Under the pieces are notes generated by a model that saw only the letters and a program-made list of their open reading frames with translations, was not told the origin of the DNA and did not search any database. A stretch of 46,637 nt of DNA from Lentisphaeria bacterium (GTDB lineage: Bacteria > Verrucomicrobiota > Lentisphaeria > Victivallales > Victivallaceae). The translations under genes and the position numbers were made by a program. Location of the stretch: NCBI GenBank assembly GCA_017466125.1, contig JAFTUS010000219.1, positions 1 through 46,637 on the forward strand. Direction: 5' to 3'. Below are positions 23,237-30,921 of the stretch, piece after piece. How positions within the stretch are numbered: the first letter of the stretch is position 1; the number at the start of each line of letters is the position of its first letter.

Positions 23237-24020
23237 CCCGGGCTGCTCCTTTTCGCACGGGGAACTTCCCAAGCAGGGCGTTTTGTGCGATTTCCTTGAC
23301 TTCATCGGTGAAATCGTTATTGATGATCCAGCGCAGGAAGCCCGGATCATTTGCGGCGAGATCCTTCAGGGTTCTGCCGGAATTTTTTCCGAAGTTCAAA
23401 ACAACATCATCCCCGTTCCACTTGAAACGGCGGGTGCGGTCAACGGTGTCATTTCCGGCGGGCTTGCAATATTCATCAAGTGCATCAAGATCGCGGGGGA
23501 TCTCCGGGTGCATATTCATTTCGCCGAGCAATACCTCCCACGTTGCGGCGGTATCAGCCATTGCGCCGTGTGCGCCCTCAAGATCTTTGCCGCAGAAGAA
23601 TTTGTATGCGGCAGTCAAGTTGCGCGGATAGAGTTTGCAGAAAATATGGTAAGCATCAACGACCCGGCGGTTATCCATTTTGAAGGTAAAACCGGCGCGT
23701 TTGAATTCTGCCTCAAGCATGGGAATATCAAACCCGATGATGTTATACCCGGCAAGGTCGCAATCCTCAAGATAATTGAAAAGTTTGTCGGCAATGGCAC
23801 TGAACGGAGGACAATCTTTCACATCGTCATCGGTGATGTGGTGAACTTCAGTTGCGGCGGCAGGAATGGGCATTTCCGGATAAAGTCGTCTGACGGTATT
23901 CTGTGTTCTGCCATCGGGAAAAATCTTCAACACAGCCAGTTCAACGATCCGGTCACGCGTCGGGTTCGTTCCGGTGCTTTCAATATCAAATACAACCAGC
24001 GGACGGTTCAATTCGAGCAT
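23217..24020 (-). CDS. DnaQ-like 3'-5' exonuclease (DEDDh)
   Basis: 267 residues. The exonuclease core has the DEDDh residues: [10 protein letters not shown] (D11 and E13), [12 protein letters not shown], and [14 protein letters not shown] with the final His and Asp. The C-terminal ~60 residues contain [13 protein letters not shown] and [13 protein letters not shown], a small domain found after such exonucleases. It removes nucleotides from DNA or RNA 3' ends; it may be a proofreading or repair enzyme, or an exonuclease X-type protein. AAAGGA lies 7 bases before the ATG. Confidence 0.85.
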   Translation of the reverse strand: MLELNRPLVVFDIESTGTNPTRDRIVELAVLKIFPDGRTQNTVRRLYPEMPIPAAATEVHHITDDDVKDCPPFSAIADKLFNYLEDCDLAGYNIIGFDIPMLEAEFKRAGFTFKMDNRRVVDAYHIFCKLYPRNLTAAYKFFCGKDLEGAHGAMADTAATWEVLLGEMNMHPEIPRDLDALDEYCKPAGNDTVDRTRRFKWNGDDVVLNFGKNSGRTLKDLAANDPGFLRWIINNDFTDEVKEIAQNALLGKFPVRKGAARDGASEN

Positions 24021-24107
24021 AATAAAATCCTTTCATGTTTTTCTGAAATATACCACCGTAAAAAAATTTTTCAAGAAAAAAACTTTTTTTCTCTTCAGAT
24101 ATTGCAT

Positions 24108-24135
24108 TTGTCAACATTGTGTTGTATCTTATGTA
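24108..24135 (+). promoter_or_regulatory. probable folD promoter
   Basis: TTGTCA (24108-24113), 16-base spacer, TATGTA (24130-24135), 18 bases before the folD ATG. The boxes are imperfect. Confidence 0.4.
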
Positions 24136-24153
24136 AAAAACAGGAGAATTATC

Positions 24154-25029
24154 ATGTCTGCAAAAATTATTGATGGCAAAGCCATTTCTGTTATGGTGAA
24201 CGAAGAGACCAAAGCAAGAGTCGAAGCATTGAAGGCCCGGGGCAAACAGCCCGGATTGGCGGTGATCCTCGTCGGAGAAGACCCCGCCTCACAGGTTTAC
24301 GTCAAAGCAAAAGCGAAAAAATGCGAAGAATTGGGGATTTTTTCCGACAAGCGGGTATTGCCCGCTGATACCACCATGGAAGAACTGCTCAAACTGATCG
24401 ACGAACTGAACCACGATCCGAAGATCCACGGTATTTTAGTGCAGTCCCCTCCCCCGCCGCAAATCGACGAAGAGGCGGTCATCGCGGCGATCGACCCCGC
24501 AAAAGATGTGGATTGTTTCCACGAACGCAATGTGGGAAAACTGCTCATCGGCAAGACCGACGGTTTCGCTCCCTGTACGCCCTACGGCGTCATGGTACTG
24601 TTGGAGAAATCCGGCATTGATCCCGCCGGGAAACATGCGGTCATCATCGGCCGTTCCAATATCGTGGGCAAGCCCCTTGCCGCACTTCTGATGCAGAAAA
24701 CCAAAGGAGCCAACGCCACCGTTACCGTGGTTCACTCCGGCACGAAAAATATTGCGGAATACACCCGTCAGGCGGACATTCTCATTGCTGCGATCGGCAA
24801 ACCGGAATTTGTCACCGGCGACATGATCAAGCCCGGTGCAACTGTGATCGACGTCGGCATCAACCGCACCCCCAATCCGGACGGCGGCAAGGATAAACTT
24901 GTCGGCGACGTGAATTTCGCCCAGGCGGTTGAAGTGGCCGGAGCGATCACTCCCGTTCCCGGCGGCGTAGGGCCCATGACCATTGCAATATTGATGCACA
25001 ACACCGTCACCGCCTGTGAGCGTGCCTGA
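24154..25029 (+). CDS. folD: bifunctional methylenetetrahydrofolate dehydrogenase/methenyltetrahydrofolate cyclohydrolase
   Basis: FolD interconverts 5,10-methylene- and 10-formyl-tetrahydrofolate. The 291 residues match the family. [16 protein letters not shown] holds the catalytic pair Y49 and K53. [16 protein letters not shown] (most relatives have DVDGFH) and the nucleotide-binding [13 protein letters not shown] follow, then the C-terminal [12 protein letters not shown]. The start at 24154 has AGGAG 8 bases upstream; the frame is open further upstream, but that part would overlap the exonuclease start region. Confidence 0.95.
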   Translation: MSAKIIDGKAISVMVNEETKARVEALKARGKQPGLAVILVGEDPASQVYVKAKAKKCEELGIFSDKRVLPADTTMEELLKLIDELNHDPKIHGILVQSPPPPQIDEEAVIAAIDPAKDVDCFHERNVGKLLIGKTDGFAPCTPYGVMVLLEKSGIDPAGKHAVIIGRSNIVGKPLAALLMQKTKGANATVTVVHSGTKNIAEYTRQADILIAAIGKPEFVTGDMIKPGATVIDVGINRTPNPDGGKDKLVGDVNFAQAVEVAGAITPVPGGVGPMTIAILMHNTVTACERA

Positions 25030-25060
25030 AAACTGGAACCATAACTGCCGGAAAAGAAAA

Positions 25061-26050
25061 ATGTTGTCACAACTTGCCAAAACGTTTTACCCCGTTATAA
25101 ACCTGCTGCCGGAACGCGGTGCTATGAAACTCAAGGTTTTGCTGCAAATACTTTTCCGTGACTATGCTTTTATGGTTCCCGTATTTCCGATGAGTCAGAA
25201 TTTCAGAGAGGGCGTGCCGGAAGACGTGGAAGCCGCTCTCCCCGGCATCGACCCGGAGTCTCTGGCGCAGATACAGGAGTTCCTGCGTCGGATCCGAATG
25301 GATCTGATGCTGGAGGATGCCGGTATTTCAAGGGACTCTCTTTTGGTACGCCGCAGTTTTCTGGAAAACGAACTTATCGTAATTCCGCCGCCCTTCGGTG
25401 CATTGCGGAAAGCCCGGCGCAAATATAAGGTCATCGGCAATATTGAGTCACTGATCTACCAGCACGGTTTGAGTTTGCTTTCTCCCGCAGTCAAAGAGTA
25501 TGTCAAAGGGAAAATTTTCATTGATGCCGGAGCCAGTAACGGCAGTTGCTCCATTCCGCTTATGGAGTATGCTCCGTCAAAGATCATTGCTTTCGAGCCT
25601 TTCCCGGCAACAGCGGAAGAGTATCAGCAGAATATGAAACGTCACGGCTTTACTGACAAAGAGTTTGAAGTTTGTGTCAAGGCTCTTGGCGACAAGGCGG
25701 AAAATTTGAATTATGATCCCGAAAACATAAAACTTTCAACAGAAGGAACCACGCCGGTCGAAGTTACGACGCTGGATCTTTTCTTTGAAAACCGGCAGGA
25801 ACTTCAAATCGGTTTCATCAAAGCCGACCTTGAAGGTTTCGGGTTGGCGATGCTCAAAGGCGGACTTGAAACGATCAGGCGCACCCGTCCGGTAATGGGA
25901 CTTGCCTGTTATCATACCCCGGAGGAACTTTTCGGGCAATATCAACTTTTGAAAGCGGAATTGCCCGATTATCACTTCTCCTTTACCTCGCTTCCGCCGG
26001 GAAAAGGTCATGAACTTACCCTGCTTGCCGTTCCCGCAGAAGCGGAGTGA
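25061..26050 (+). CDS. FkbM-family methyltransferase
   Basis: 329 residues. The C-terminal half has the SAM fold of the FkbM family: FIDAGASNGSCSIP, IIAFEPFPATAEEY, VEVTTLDLFFE, and IKADLEGFGLAMLKGG near the end. The first ~130 residues are specific to this protein. In relatives the enzyme O-methylates sugars or small molecules. I prefer the ATG at 25061 (GGAAAAG upstream); a GTG at 25016 overlapping folD is the alternative. It follows folD closely and is convergent with the FAD gene, with 2 bases between the stops. Confidence 0.8.
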   Translation: MLSQLAKTFYPVINLLPERGAMKLKVLLQILFRDYAFMVPVFPMSQNFREGVPEDVEAALPGIDPESLAQIQEFLRRIRMDLMLEDAGISRDSLLVRRSFLENELIVIPPPFGALRKARRKYKVIGNIESLIYQHGLSLLSPAVKEYVKGKIFIDAGASNGSCSIPLMEYAPSKIIAFEPFPATAEEYQQNMKRHGFTDKEFEVCVKALGDKAENLNYDPENIKLSTEGTTPVEVTTLDLFFENRQELQIGFIKADLEGFGLAMLKGGLETIRRTRPVMGLACYHTPEELFGQYQLLKAELPDYHFSFTSLPPGKGHELTLLAVPAEAE

Positions 26051-26052
26051 TT

Positions 26053-27771
26053 TTACCGCACCCGGAAAGCAACCACACTGCGCGGCGTTCCGTCTTGCAG
26101 CGTCAGGCGTATTTTGCGGAATTTCCCCTGCGGTGCAATGCGGATAAGACGCTGGTGGTTTGATGCCGTTTCAAACAAGGTAACTGTTTTGCCCTGTTCA
26201 TCTTCAGCAGTCACGCTGAACTGTTTTGCCAGCGTTTCGGGAACTTCAAGCATTTCCCGTTCCAGAGGAATGTTGGCACGCATATTCAGCCGTTTGACGC
26301 TCTTGATCCGTTCGGCAAGATCACTGTCGAAAACGATATTTATTTCCTGTACCGTTTCCGCTTCAGTAAAGCAATACTCTGCCCAATCCTCCTTATTGCC
26401 CTGCCAGCAGCCCGCTTCTCCGCGGATCGTGCTTGCACGGAGCAGTTCTCCATTTCCGCACGAGGTACTCAAACTTGCCCGTTGACTCAACGGCGGCTCT
26501 TCCATCTTGAATTGCGGCAGATAGCAGTCGTTCCACAGGAGTTCCTGCTGAAGTTCATGGATGTACTGCACCCCTACCTGACGGGGGGAGATACGGTGCT
26601 TTACGGCAAAAGATGCCGCTGTGCCGACCGCCTCTCCCATACAGGCACAAGTCGCCATGACACGGGTGGAACTCAACGCAACATGGGTCACGCTGATGTT
26701 GCGCCCCGCAAACCAGAGATTGGCGATATTTCTGGAATACAAAGAACGGTAGGGTATCCCGAAATCACACGGTGCAGGGTGAAAAATCGTCGGTTCACCC
26801 CGATAACGGAAACCGCCCGGGTGGTGGTCGTCCATCGTCCAGCCGCCGTAGGCAACGACATCATCGAAACGGCCGCCGCTTTCAACATCGTGCTGATTAA
26901 GGAGATGATCCCCGACATAACGGCGGCTCTCCCGTTTTCCGGGCAGAAACCCGATCCAGTCCAGAGTCCAGTTATCGGCTTTGTGATCACCGTGATTTTT
27001 GATATGATCCCAGACGCCGAGGGCAACTTTGAGCAGTTCCTCCCGGATTTTCTCTGTATCATGGATGGAGTCATCTTCGCCGCCGAGTTCCAGCCACCAG
27101 AAGTTCTGCCATACATCCAACTCATGGGCGCGGCAGGGAAGATCATCGTCGGAAAGATATTTGTTTGCCCACTTTGGCGGTGTGAATTTCTGCGGTTCTG
27201 TCATTTCACGCACTTGCATAAGACAACTCATGCCCATGGTTTTGCGATCCGCCTTCTCCGGAGCAATGGATTCATTGAACTCTGCTCTTTCCTCGTGCCC
27301 CACCCGGTATTCCGCTCCGGTCGGTTCCGCAAGGATACTGTCTCCGGAACAGTCCGCAAAGTAATCCGCCCTGATTTCAAAACGGGTATAGGTCGTCAAC
27401 TGCCATGCGTCGATGGAAACGATACGGTCATTCTCCATTTTTGCATCGAGGCAACTGGTATTCAAAAGCAGGGTCAAATTGGGTTCGCTGACGGCTTTTC
27501 CGTAAAGCACCATATCCCAGACGGAGTAATTGGCGTGCGGATTTACGGCAAAGTTTTCCAGACGCAGTTCCTCCACGAACCCGGTCTCCAGAAACTCACG
27601 CGAACCGCAGACCCACATTCTTATTTCGCTGGAAGCGTTTCCTCCCAGCATCGGGCGGTCATGCACCAGAACCGTTTTCACCCCTTTTCGGGCGGCGGTC
27701 ACAGCAGCGGCAAGCCCGGAAAGTCCTCCGCCGATCACACAAAATTCCGTTTCAAGAATACTTTTTTTCAT
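26053..27771 (-). CDS. FAD-dependent oxidoreductase (FAD_oxidored type)
   Basis: 572 residues with no signal peptide. The N-terminal dinucleotide-binding motif FCVIGGGLSGLAAAVTAARK is followed by GGNASSEIRMW, typical of the FAD_oxidored (PF12831) family common near glycan-degradation genes in Lentisphaerota, Planctomycetota and Bacteroidota. A second FAD contact, NLWFAGRNISVTHVALSSTR, lies about residue 350, and VMATCACMGEAVG follows. The C-terminal ~120 residues look like a beta-sandwich. The substrate is not known. GGAG is 7 bases before the ATG. It stands alone downstream of the hairpin-rich element. Confidence 0.8.
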   Translation of the reverse strand: MKKSILETEFCVIGGGLSGLAAAVTAARKGVKTVLVHDRPMLGGNASSEIRMWVCGSREFLETGFVEELRLENFAVNPHANYSVWDMVLYGKAVSEPNLTLLLNTSCLDAKMENDRIVSIDAWQLTTYTRFEIRADYFADCSGDSILAEPTGAEYRVGHEERAEFNESIAPEKADRKTMGMSCLMQVREMTEPQKFTPPKWANKYLSDDDLPCRAHELDVWQNFWWLELGGEDDSIHDTEKIREELLKVALGVWDHIKNHGDHKADNWTLDWIGFLPGKRESRRYVGDHLLNQHDVESGGRFDDVVAYGGWTMDDHHPGGFRYRGEPTIFHPAPCDFGIPYRSLYSRNIANLWFAGRNISVTHVALSSTRVMATCACMGEAVGTAASFAVKHRISPRQVGVQYIHELQQELLWNDCYLPQFKMEEPPLSQRASLSTSCGNGELLRASTIRGEAGCWQGNKEDWAEYCFTEAETVQEINIVFDSDLAERIKSVKRLNMRANIPLEREMLEVPETLAKQFSVTAEDEQGKTVTLFETASNHQRLIRIAPQGKFRKIRLTLQDGTPRSVVAFRVR

Positions 27772-27811
27772 TTATGGTCTCCCTGTTTTTGTTGGCTGTG
27801 TACTAAATATA

Positions 27812-28068
27812 GACTGATAAAAAAATCCGCGCGCAGCGCGTACCCCGCCCCGGCCCGAACGTCGGGTTCGCTGACACCCGGACGTGATCCAGCGGCGGAA
27901 CGCTGGTCGCCGCCTTAAAATGGCGGCGAAAGTACAAGCGCAGCGTCGATATTGCCTCGTATGAGGCAATACCACTCGCCGGGAGCGATGCCTCGAAAAA
28001 AGAGCGTAGCGTATTTTATCGGGGCGTTGAGCGGACGAAGCATTCCGAAGCCCCTGTAAAAATCAGTC
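27812..28068. repeat. multi-hairpin intergenic element with GACTGAT/ATCAGTC ends
   Basis: The 334-base gap between the FAD gene and the pilin holds a GC-rich block bounded by GACTGAT (27812-27818) and ATCAGTC (28062-28068) as short inverted ends. Inside are perfect hairpins in series: CGCGC-gca-GCGCG; CCCGA-acg-TCGGG (27854-27866); CCAGCG/CGCTGG (27889-27906); TCGCCGCC/GGCGGCGA (27907-27929); ATTGCCTC/GAGGCAAT (27951-27970). A longer GGGGC/GCCCC stem follows at 28021-28055. No gene is seen. One end recurs at 9930-9984. It could be a palindromic repeat family, a small non-autonomous mobile element or a structured RNA. Confidence 0.65.
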
Positions 28069-28105
28069 AACCTTTCGTACAGAGCCTTTTGTTGATCTCT
28101 CCGGA

Positions 28106-28330
28106 TTATTGGAGACCTTCTTTATCAAGATCTTTGATAATATCTTTGCTTTCCTTGTCCGCATCATCGGACTTCTTGCCGCCCAGCGTAACGGTGACGC
28201 CCGTGATCATATCACGGAGACGGTCACTGAAACTGGCAAGCACAAAAAGAGCCGCCAGTGCGATCACAACGATCAGAATGACATACTCGATAAAGGCCTG
28301 TCCTTTTTGTCTGCGTTTTCTCTTAATCAT
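28106..28330 (-). CDS. Flp-type pilin
   Basis: 74 residues. A basic leader MIKRKRRQKG is followed by QAFIEYVILIVVIALAALFV. This is the Flp signature G|QxxxEY with Glu at +5 and Tyr at +6 after the cleavage site, then a single hydrophobic helix and a short charged tail. Such pilins are processed by a TadV-type peptidase and assembled by Tad machinery, none of which is in the window. It follows another pilin-like gene after 33 bases. Confidence 0.8.
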   Translation of the reverse strand: MIKRKRRQKGQAFIEYVILIVVIALAALFVLASFSDRLRDMITGVTVTLGGKKSDDADKESKDIIKDLDKEGLQ

Positions 28331-28363
28331 TTTTTCCTCGCTTTCCGCCCGAAGGCATTTTAT

Positions 28364-28570
28364 TTATGGAATGTTCCAACTCACAGAATCGATCATCCGG
28401 TGTCCGCGGTCGGTCGTCACCGTATAGAGAAGCGACAACGCCAACACCAGAACAACAGCAAAAACAAGCATGATCACATATTCCAGCATCACCTGCCCGG
28501 CACAGTCGATCTGCTTTTTCTGCTGCGCTTTTTTACCTGCGCACGCCGCCTTTCTGCATAATGATTTCAT
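28364..28570 (-). CDS. Flp-type pilin-like protein overlapping panD
   Basis: 68 residues with a long basic leader and the motif CAGQVMLEYVIMLVFAVVLV, matching G|QxxxEY plus a hydrophobic helix, as in the neighbouring pilin. The tail is TTDRGHRMIDSVSWNIP. The start lies inside the 3' end of panD (overlap of 38 bases); ATG at 28570 or 28579 is possible, and I chose 28570 because GGA sits 8 bases upstream. The gene order panD, pilin-like, pilin suggests co-transcription. Confidence 0.65.
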   Translation of the reverse strand: MKSLCRKAACAGKKAQQKKQIDCAGQVMLEYVIMLVFAVVLVLALSLLYTVTTDRGHRMIDSVSWNIP

Positions 28571-28904
28571 TTTTTTCATCCAGCACGATGACCCGGGGAG
28601 AAAGCGTTTTTGCCTCCTCTTCCGAAAACACACCGAAAGCCATGATCGTTACCACATCTCCCACGCTGCCCAAATGGACCGCAGGGCCGTTCAGACAGAA
28701 ACGTCTGCTGCCCGCTTTCCCGGGGATCGCGTAGGTCTCAAGCCGTGAACCGCAGGTACGGTTGACGACCAGAATTTTCTCATACGGCAATATACCGGCC
28801 TCTTCCAGCAATTCGGAGTCGATCTCCAAACTGCCTTCGTAATCCATATCACAGGCGGTCAGCCGTGCCGTATGGATCTTGCCGCTCAACATTATTCTTT
28901 GCAT
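28533..28904 (-). CDS. panD: aspartate 1-decarboxylase
   Basis: PanD makes beta-alanine from aspartate for pantothenate synthesis, and is a pyruvoyl enzyme that cleaves itself. At 123 residues it is near the usual ~126. The key residues are in register with E. coli: K9, H11, Y22, the cleavage pair G24-S25 (MDYEGSLEID), the Arg in RRFCLNG and the NGPAVH loop. The product should be cleaved into beta and alpha chains. Its end overlaps the pilin-like gene. Confidence 0.9.
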   Translation of the reverse strand: MQRIMLSGKIHTARLTACDMDYEGSLEIDSELLEEAGILPYEKILVVNRTCGSRLETYAIPGKAGSRRFCLNGPAVHLGSVGDVVTIMAFGVFSEEEAKTLSPRVIVLDEKNEIIMQKGGVRR

Positions 28905-29026
28905 AACTTACAAAACTATCCTTTTTCAACACAGTTTCCAAAACTGCGCTTTTTATGTCCATTGGAATAATATAGCGTATTTTCCGGAATAATCACGGTG
29001 AAAATGAAAAAAAATGTAAAAATTTC

Positions 29027-29554
29027 TTATTTTTTTACTTTCAGACCGCTGTGAAACCCGGAAATACCGCCGCTTTGCCACATCCGCACCGACAGCGAAC
29101 AGCAGAGTTGAAAACAACCCCAAATCAAAAAAATCAGAATGAAGTGCCCCGTCGTACGCAACAGGTGTTCCCCGTATTTCCGGGCCGCAAGAATACGGAC
29201 GCTTCCCCAGACCAGCAGCAGAGAAATCATATTGAATACCCCCAGCAGCACCGCTTGATCCCGCCCCAGCAGAGAAGATACCGCCTGAAACAGATCACCC
29301 GATACGCACCAGTCCAGAAAACTGAGCAACGCCAGCGGGATATAGGAGAGAAACAGCAGAAACCACAAGGCAAATCCGCCCGAACTTGCCGAACTGATCC
29401 CGCAATCTCCGCCGCGGGCAGCCCAGACCGCCAGAACGATCACCAGTGCAAGCGCAAGCGTAAGCAGATCAAAACGGCGCGTCAAACGGCGTTTTTTGGA
29501 ATAATAACGCCGGAAAAGCCGTTGGGTGCGGTTGTCAAACCACGAACTTGTCAT
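29027..29554 (-). CDS. membrane protein of unknown function
   Basis: 175 residues. A basic, cytoplasmic-looking N-terminus (TSSWFDNRTQRLFRRYYSKK) is followed by about four hydrophobic segments, near residues 28-45, 60-85, 105-125 and 135-155. I find no known motif. The start at 29554 has GGAGG upstream and lies 1 base after the CorA stop, so it is translationally coupled with corA and may work with it. Confidence 0.65.
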   Translation of the reverse strand: MTSSWFDNRTQRLFRRYYSKKRRLTRRFDLLTLALALVIVLAVWAARGGDCGISSASSGGFALWFLLFLSYIPLALLSFLDWCVSGDLFQAVSSLLGRDQAVLLGVFNMISLLLVWGSVRILAARKYGEHLLRTTGHFILIFLIWGCFQLCCSLSVRMWQSGGISGFHSGLKVKK

Positions 29555-29555
29555 A

Positions 29556-30506
29556 TCACTGCCTCCTTCCGCCGGCGGACATGCCGATTTGATTGACCAG
29601 ACGGTAGGTGATGTATCCGACAATGATCAGAACCAGCACCAGCGCACTGTACGCGTGGGGCCACCAGATGCCTTCGGTCATCATGGTAAATTCCGACATG
29701 CCCCCCAAACCGGTGATCACGGTAAGCGGCATAAAGACCACGTTGATGATCGCCAGATACTTCATGATAACAGCCGTTTTGTTGCTGACAACGGATTCCC
29801 GTGCGCGGGTCATGTCCCGCAGGATTTCTCCGTAGATCCCGGTCAGATTGTCGCACTGTTTGTTTTCAACGGTAATATCTTCCAGAAAATCCAGTTCATC
29901 TTCGTTGAAACCGATCTTTGCGGCATCGTTTTTCAATTTGAGCAGCAAAACCTGATTGGCACTGGTCGCACTTTCGTAGTAGGTCAGACTTTTGCTCAAA
30001 GAGAACATATTGACCAGCGATTTGTTGGTCACGTCATATTCCAGTTTGTGTTCGATCTCATCGGAGATGTTGCGGATGATACGCAAGTGCTGCAAAAAGT
30101 GGTGTGTGGCATGGTGCAGCAGTCTCAGCAGAACCCCCTGAATGGTGTTTCCGCGGAGCGGCATTCTGCCGTGTTCAAAAAGCGGCATCGTTTCGGATTG
30201 CAGAACGATGATGCGGTCTTTGAAAAGAAATACACCGATGGATGAAACCTTAAAGGACATCGTCTGATCCATCTGAAAGTTTCTCGGCCGCTTCATGATC
30301 ACGGCGATATGGCTGCTCTCGTATTCCACACGGGAGATCTCATCTTCGTCCAGTGCGGAACTCAAGGTGTGTTCGTCGATACCGCACTGTTCGGTGAGAT
30401 ACTGTTTTTCTTCTTCGGTCGGGGTGCTGTAAACCTGAATGATCCCCAGTTGTCCTTCCGGACAACTCTGCACGCGGCCGTCTATCAAATCATAACATCT
30501 GAACAT
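29556..30506 (-). CDS. CorA-family metal transporter homologue lacking a clear GMN motif
   Basis: 316 residues with the family layout: an N-terminal alpha/beta cytoplasmic domain, a long helix (HHATHHFLQHLRIIRNISDEIE), then two C-terminal membrane helices (YLAIINVVFMPLTVITGLGG and HAYSALVLVLIIVGYITYRL). CorA proteins carry YGMN at the end of the first membrane helix. Here the loop reads TGLGGMSEFTMM, so the selectivity motif is altered or absent. It could carry another divalent cation or have lost transport. AGGAA precedes the ATG. A coupled membrane protein gene follows. Confidence 0.8.
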   Translation of the reverse strand: MFRCYDLIDGRVQSCPEGQLGIIQVYSTPTEEEKQYLTEQCGIDEHTLSSALDEDEISRVEYESSHIAVIMKRPRNFQMDQTMSFKVSSIGVFLFKDRIIVLQSETMPLFEHGRMPLRGNTIQGVLLRLLHHATHHFLQHLRIIRNISDEIEHKLEYDVTNKSLVNMFSLSKSLTYYESATSANQVLLLKLKNDAAKIGFNEDELDFLEDITVENKQCDNLTGIYGEILRDMTRARESVVSNKTAVIMKYLAIINVVFMPLTVITGLGGMSEFTMMTEGIWWPHAYSALVLVLIIVGYITYRLVNQIGMSAGGRRQ

Positions 30507-30578
30507 GATACTGAAAATTCCTGTTTATAGTGATCCATCGCCATTTGAGGCGTACGAATGGATACCGGGATACTTACA

Positions 30579-30712
30579 GGCGTGAAACCGTGCTTTGCGC
30601 TGCCGCGCCGTGGGTCCACGTTTTTCAGCAGGAATGATGCAGAAAAACAAAACCCGGCACGGCTTCACGCCATCGGGGTCCAGGGTCCTCGCTTAAATTT
30701 GTGTTTTTCTGC
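30579..30712. other. structured intergenic element with competing pairings
   Basis: This lies in the 415-base divergent gap between corA and hflX. GGCGTGAAACCGTGC (30579-30593) pairs with GGCACGGCTTCACGCC (30656-30671) with one mismatch. Inside, CGTG (30609-30612) pairs with CACG (30617-30620), and GTTTTTCAGCA (30620-30630) pairs with TGCAGAAAAAC (30638-30648). The second strand of that hairpin, GCAGAAAAAC (30639-30648), is also perfectly complementary to GTTTTTCTGC (30703-30712). This could be a non-coding RNA or a leader switch; its strand is uncertain. The rest of the gap shows nothing clear except AT-rich sequence before hflX. Confidence 0.5.
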
Positions 30713-30921
30713 TTTCGTTTCATACATATTCTCTGATTGAGTGATCCGTCACAACGGAGTTTTTTTCAATGCCGCCGCTGCAAGTTTTGCCTTTCATCAG
30801 CCGCATCTTTCTTAAAATAACACCAAAATCGGAAGATTTCAACATTTCTATTGAATTTTATTTGCTTTTTTCTGTAAAACGTGTATTTTTATATATAGTT
30901 TAGTAAACATTGAGGAGAATT

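Noticed and set aside
26482..27918. Plus-strand open frame of 478 codons opposite the FAD gene
   Set aside because: Antisense of a clearly recognisable FAD-dependent oxidoreductase, and it runs into the hairpin-rich element.
27812..28068. CRISPR array or integron attC sites in the hairpin-rich element
   Set aside because: The hairpins differ in sequence from one another, with no regular direct repeat or spacer and no cas or integrase gene.
30579..30671. Bacterial SRP RNA (4.5S) in the structured intergenic element
   Set aside because: A GGAA loop and GCAG are present, but the conserved asymmetric arrangement (CAGG opposite AGCAG around a 3-bp stem) is not met.
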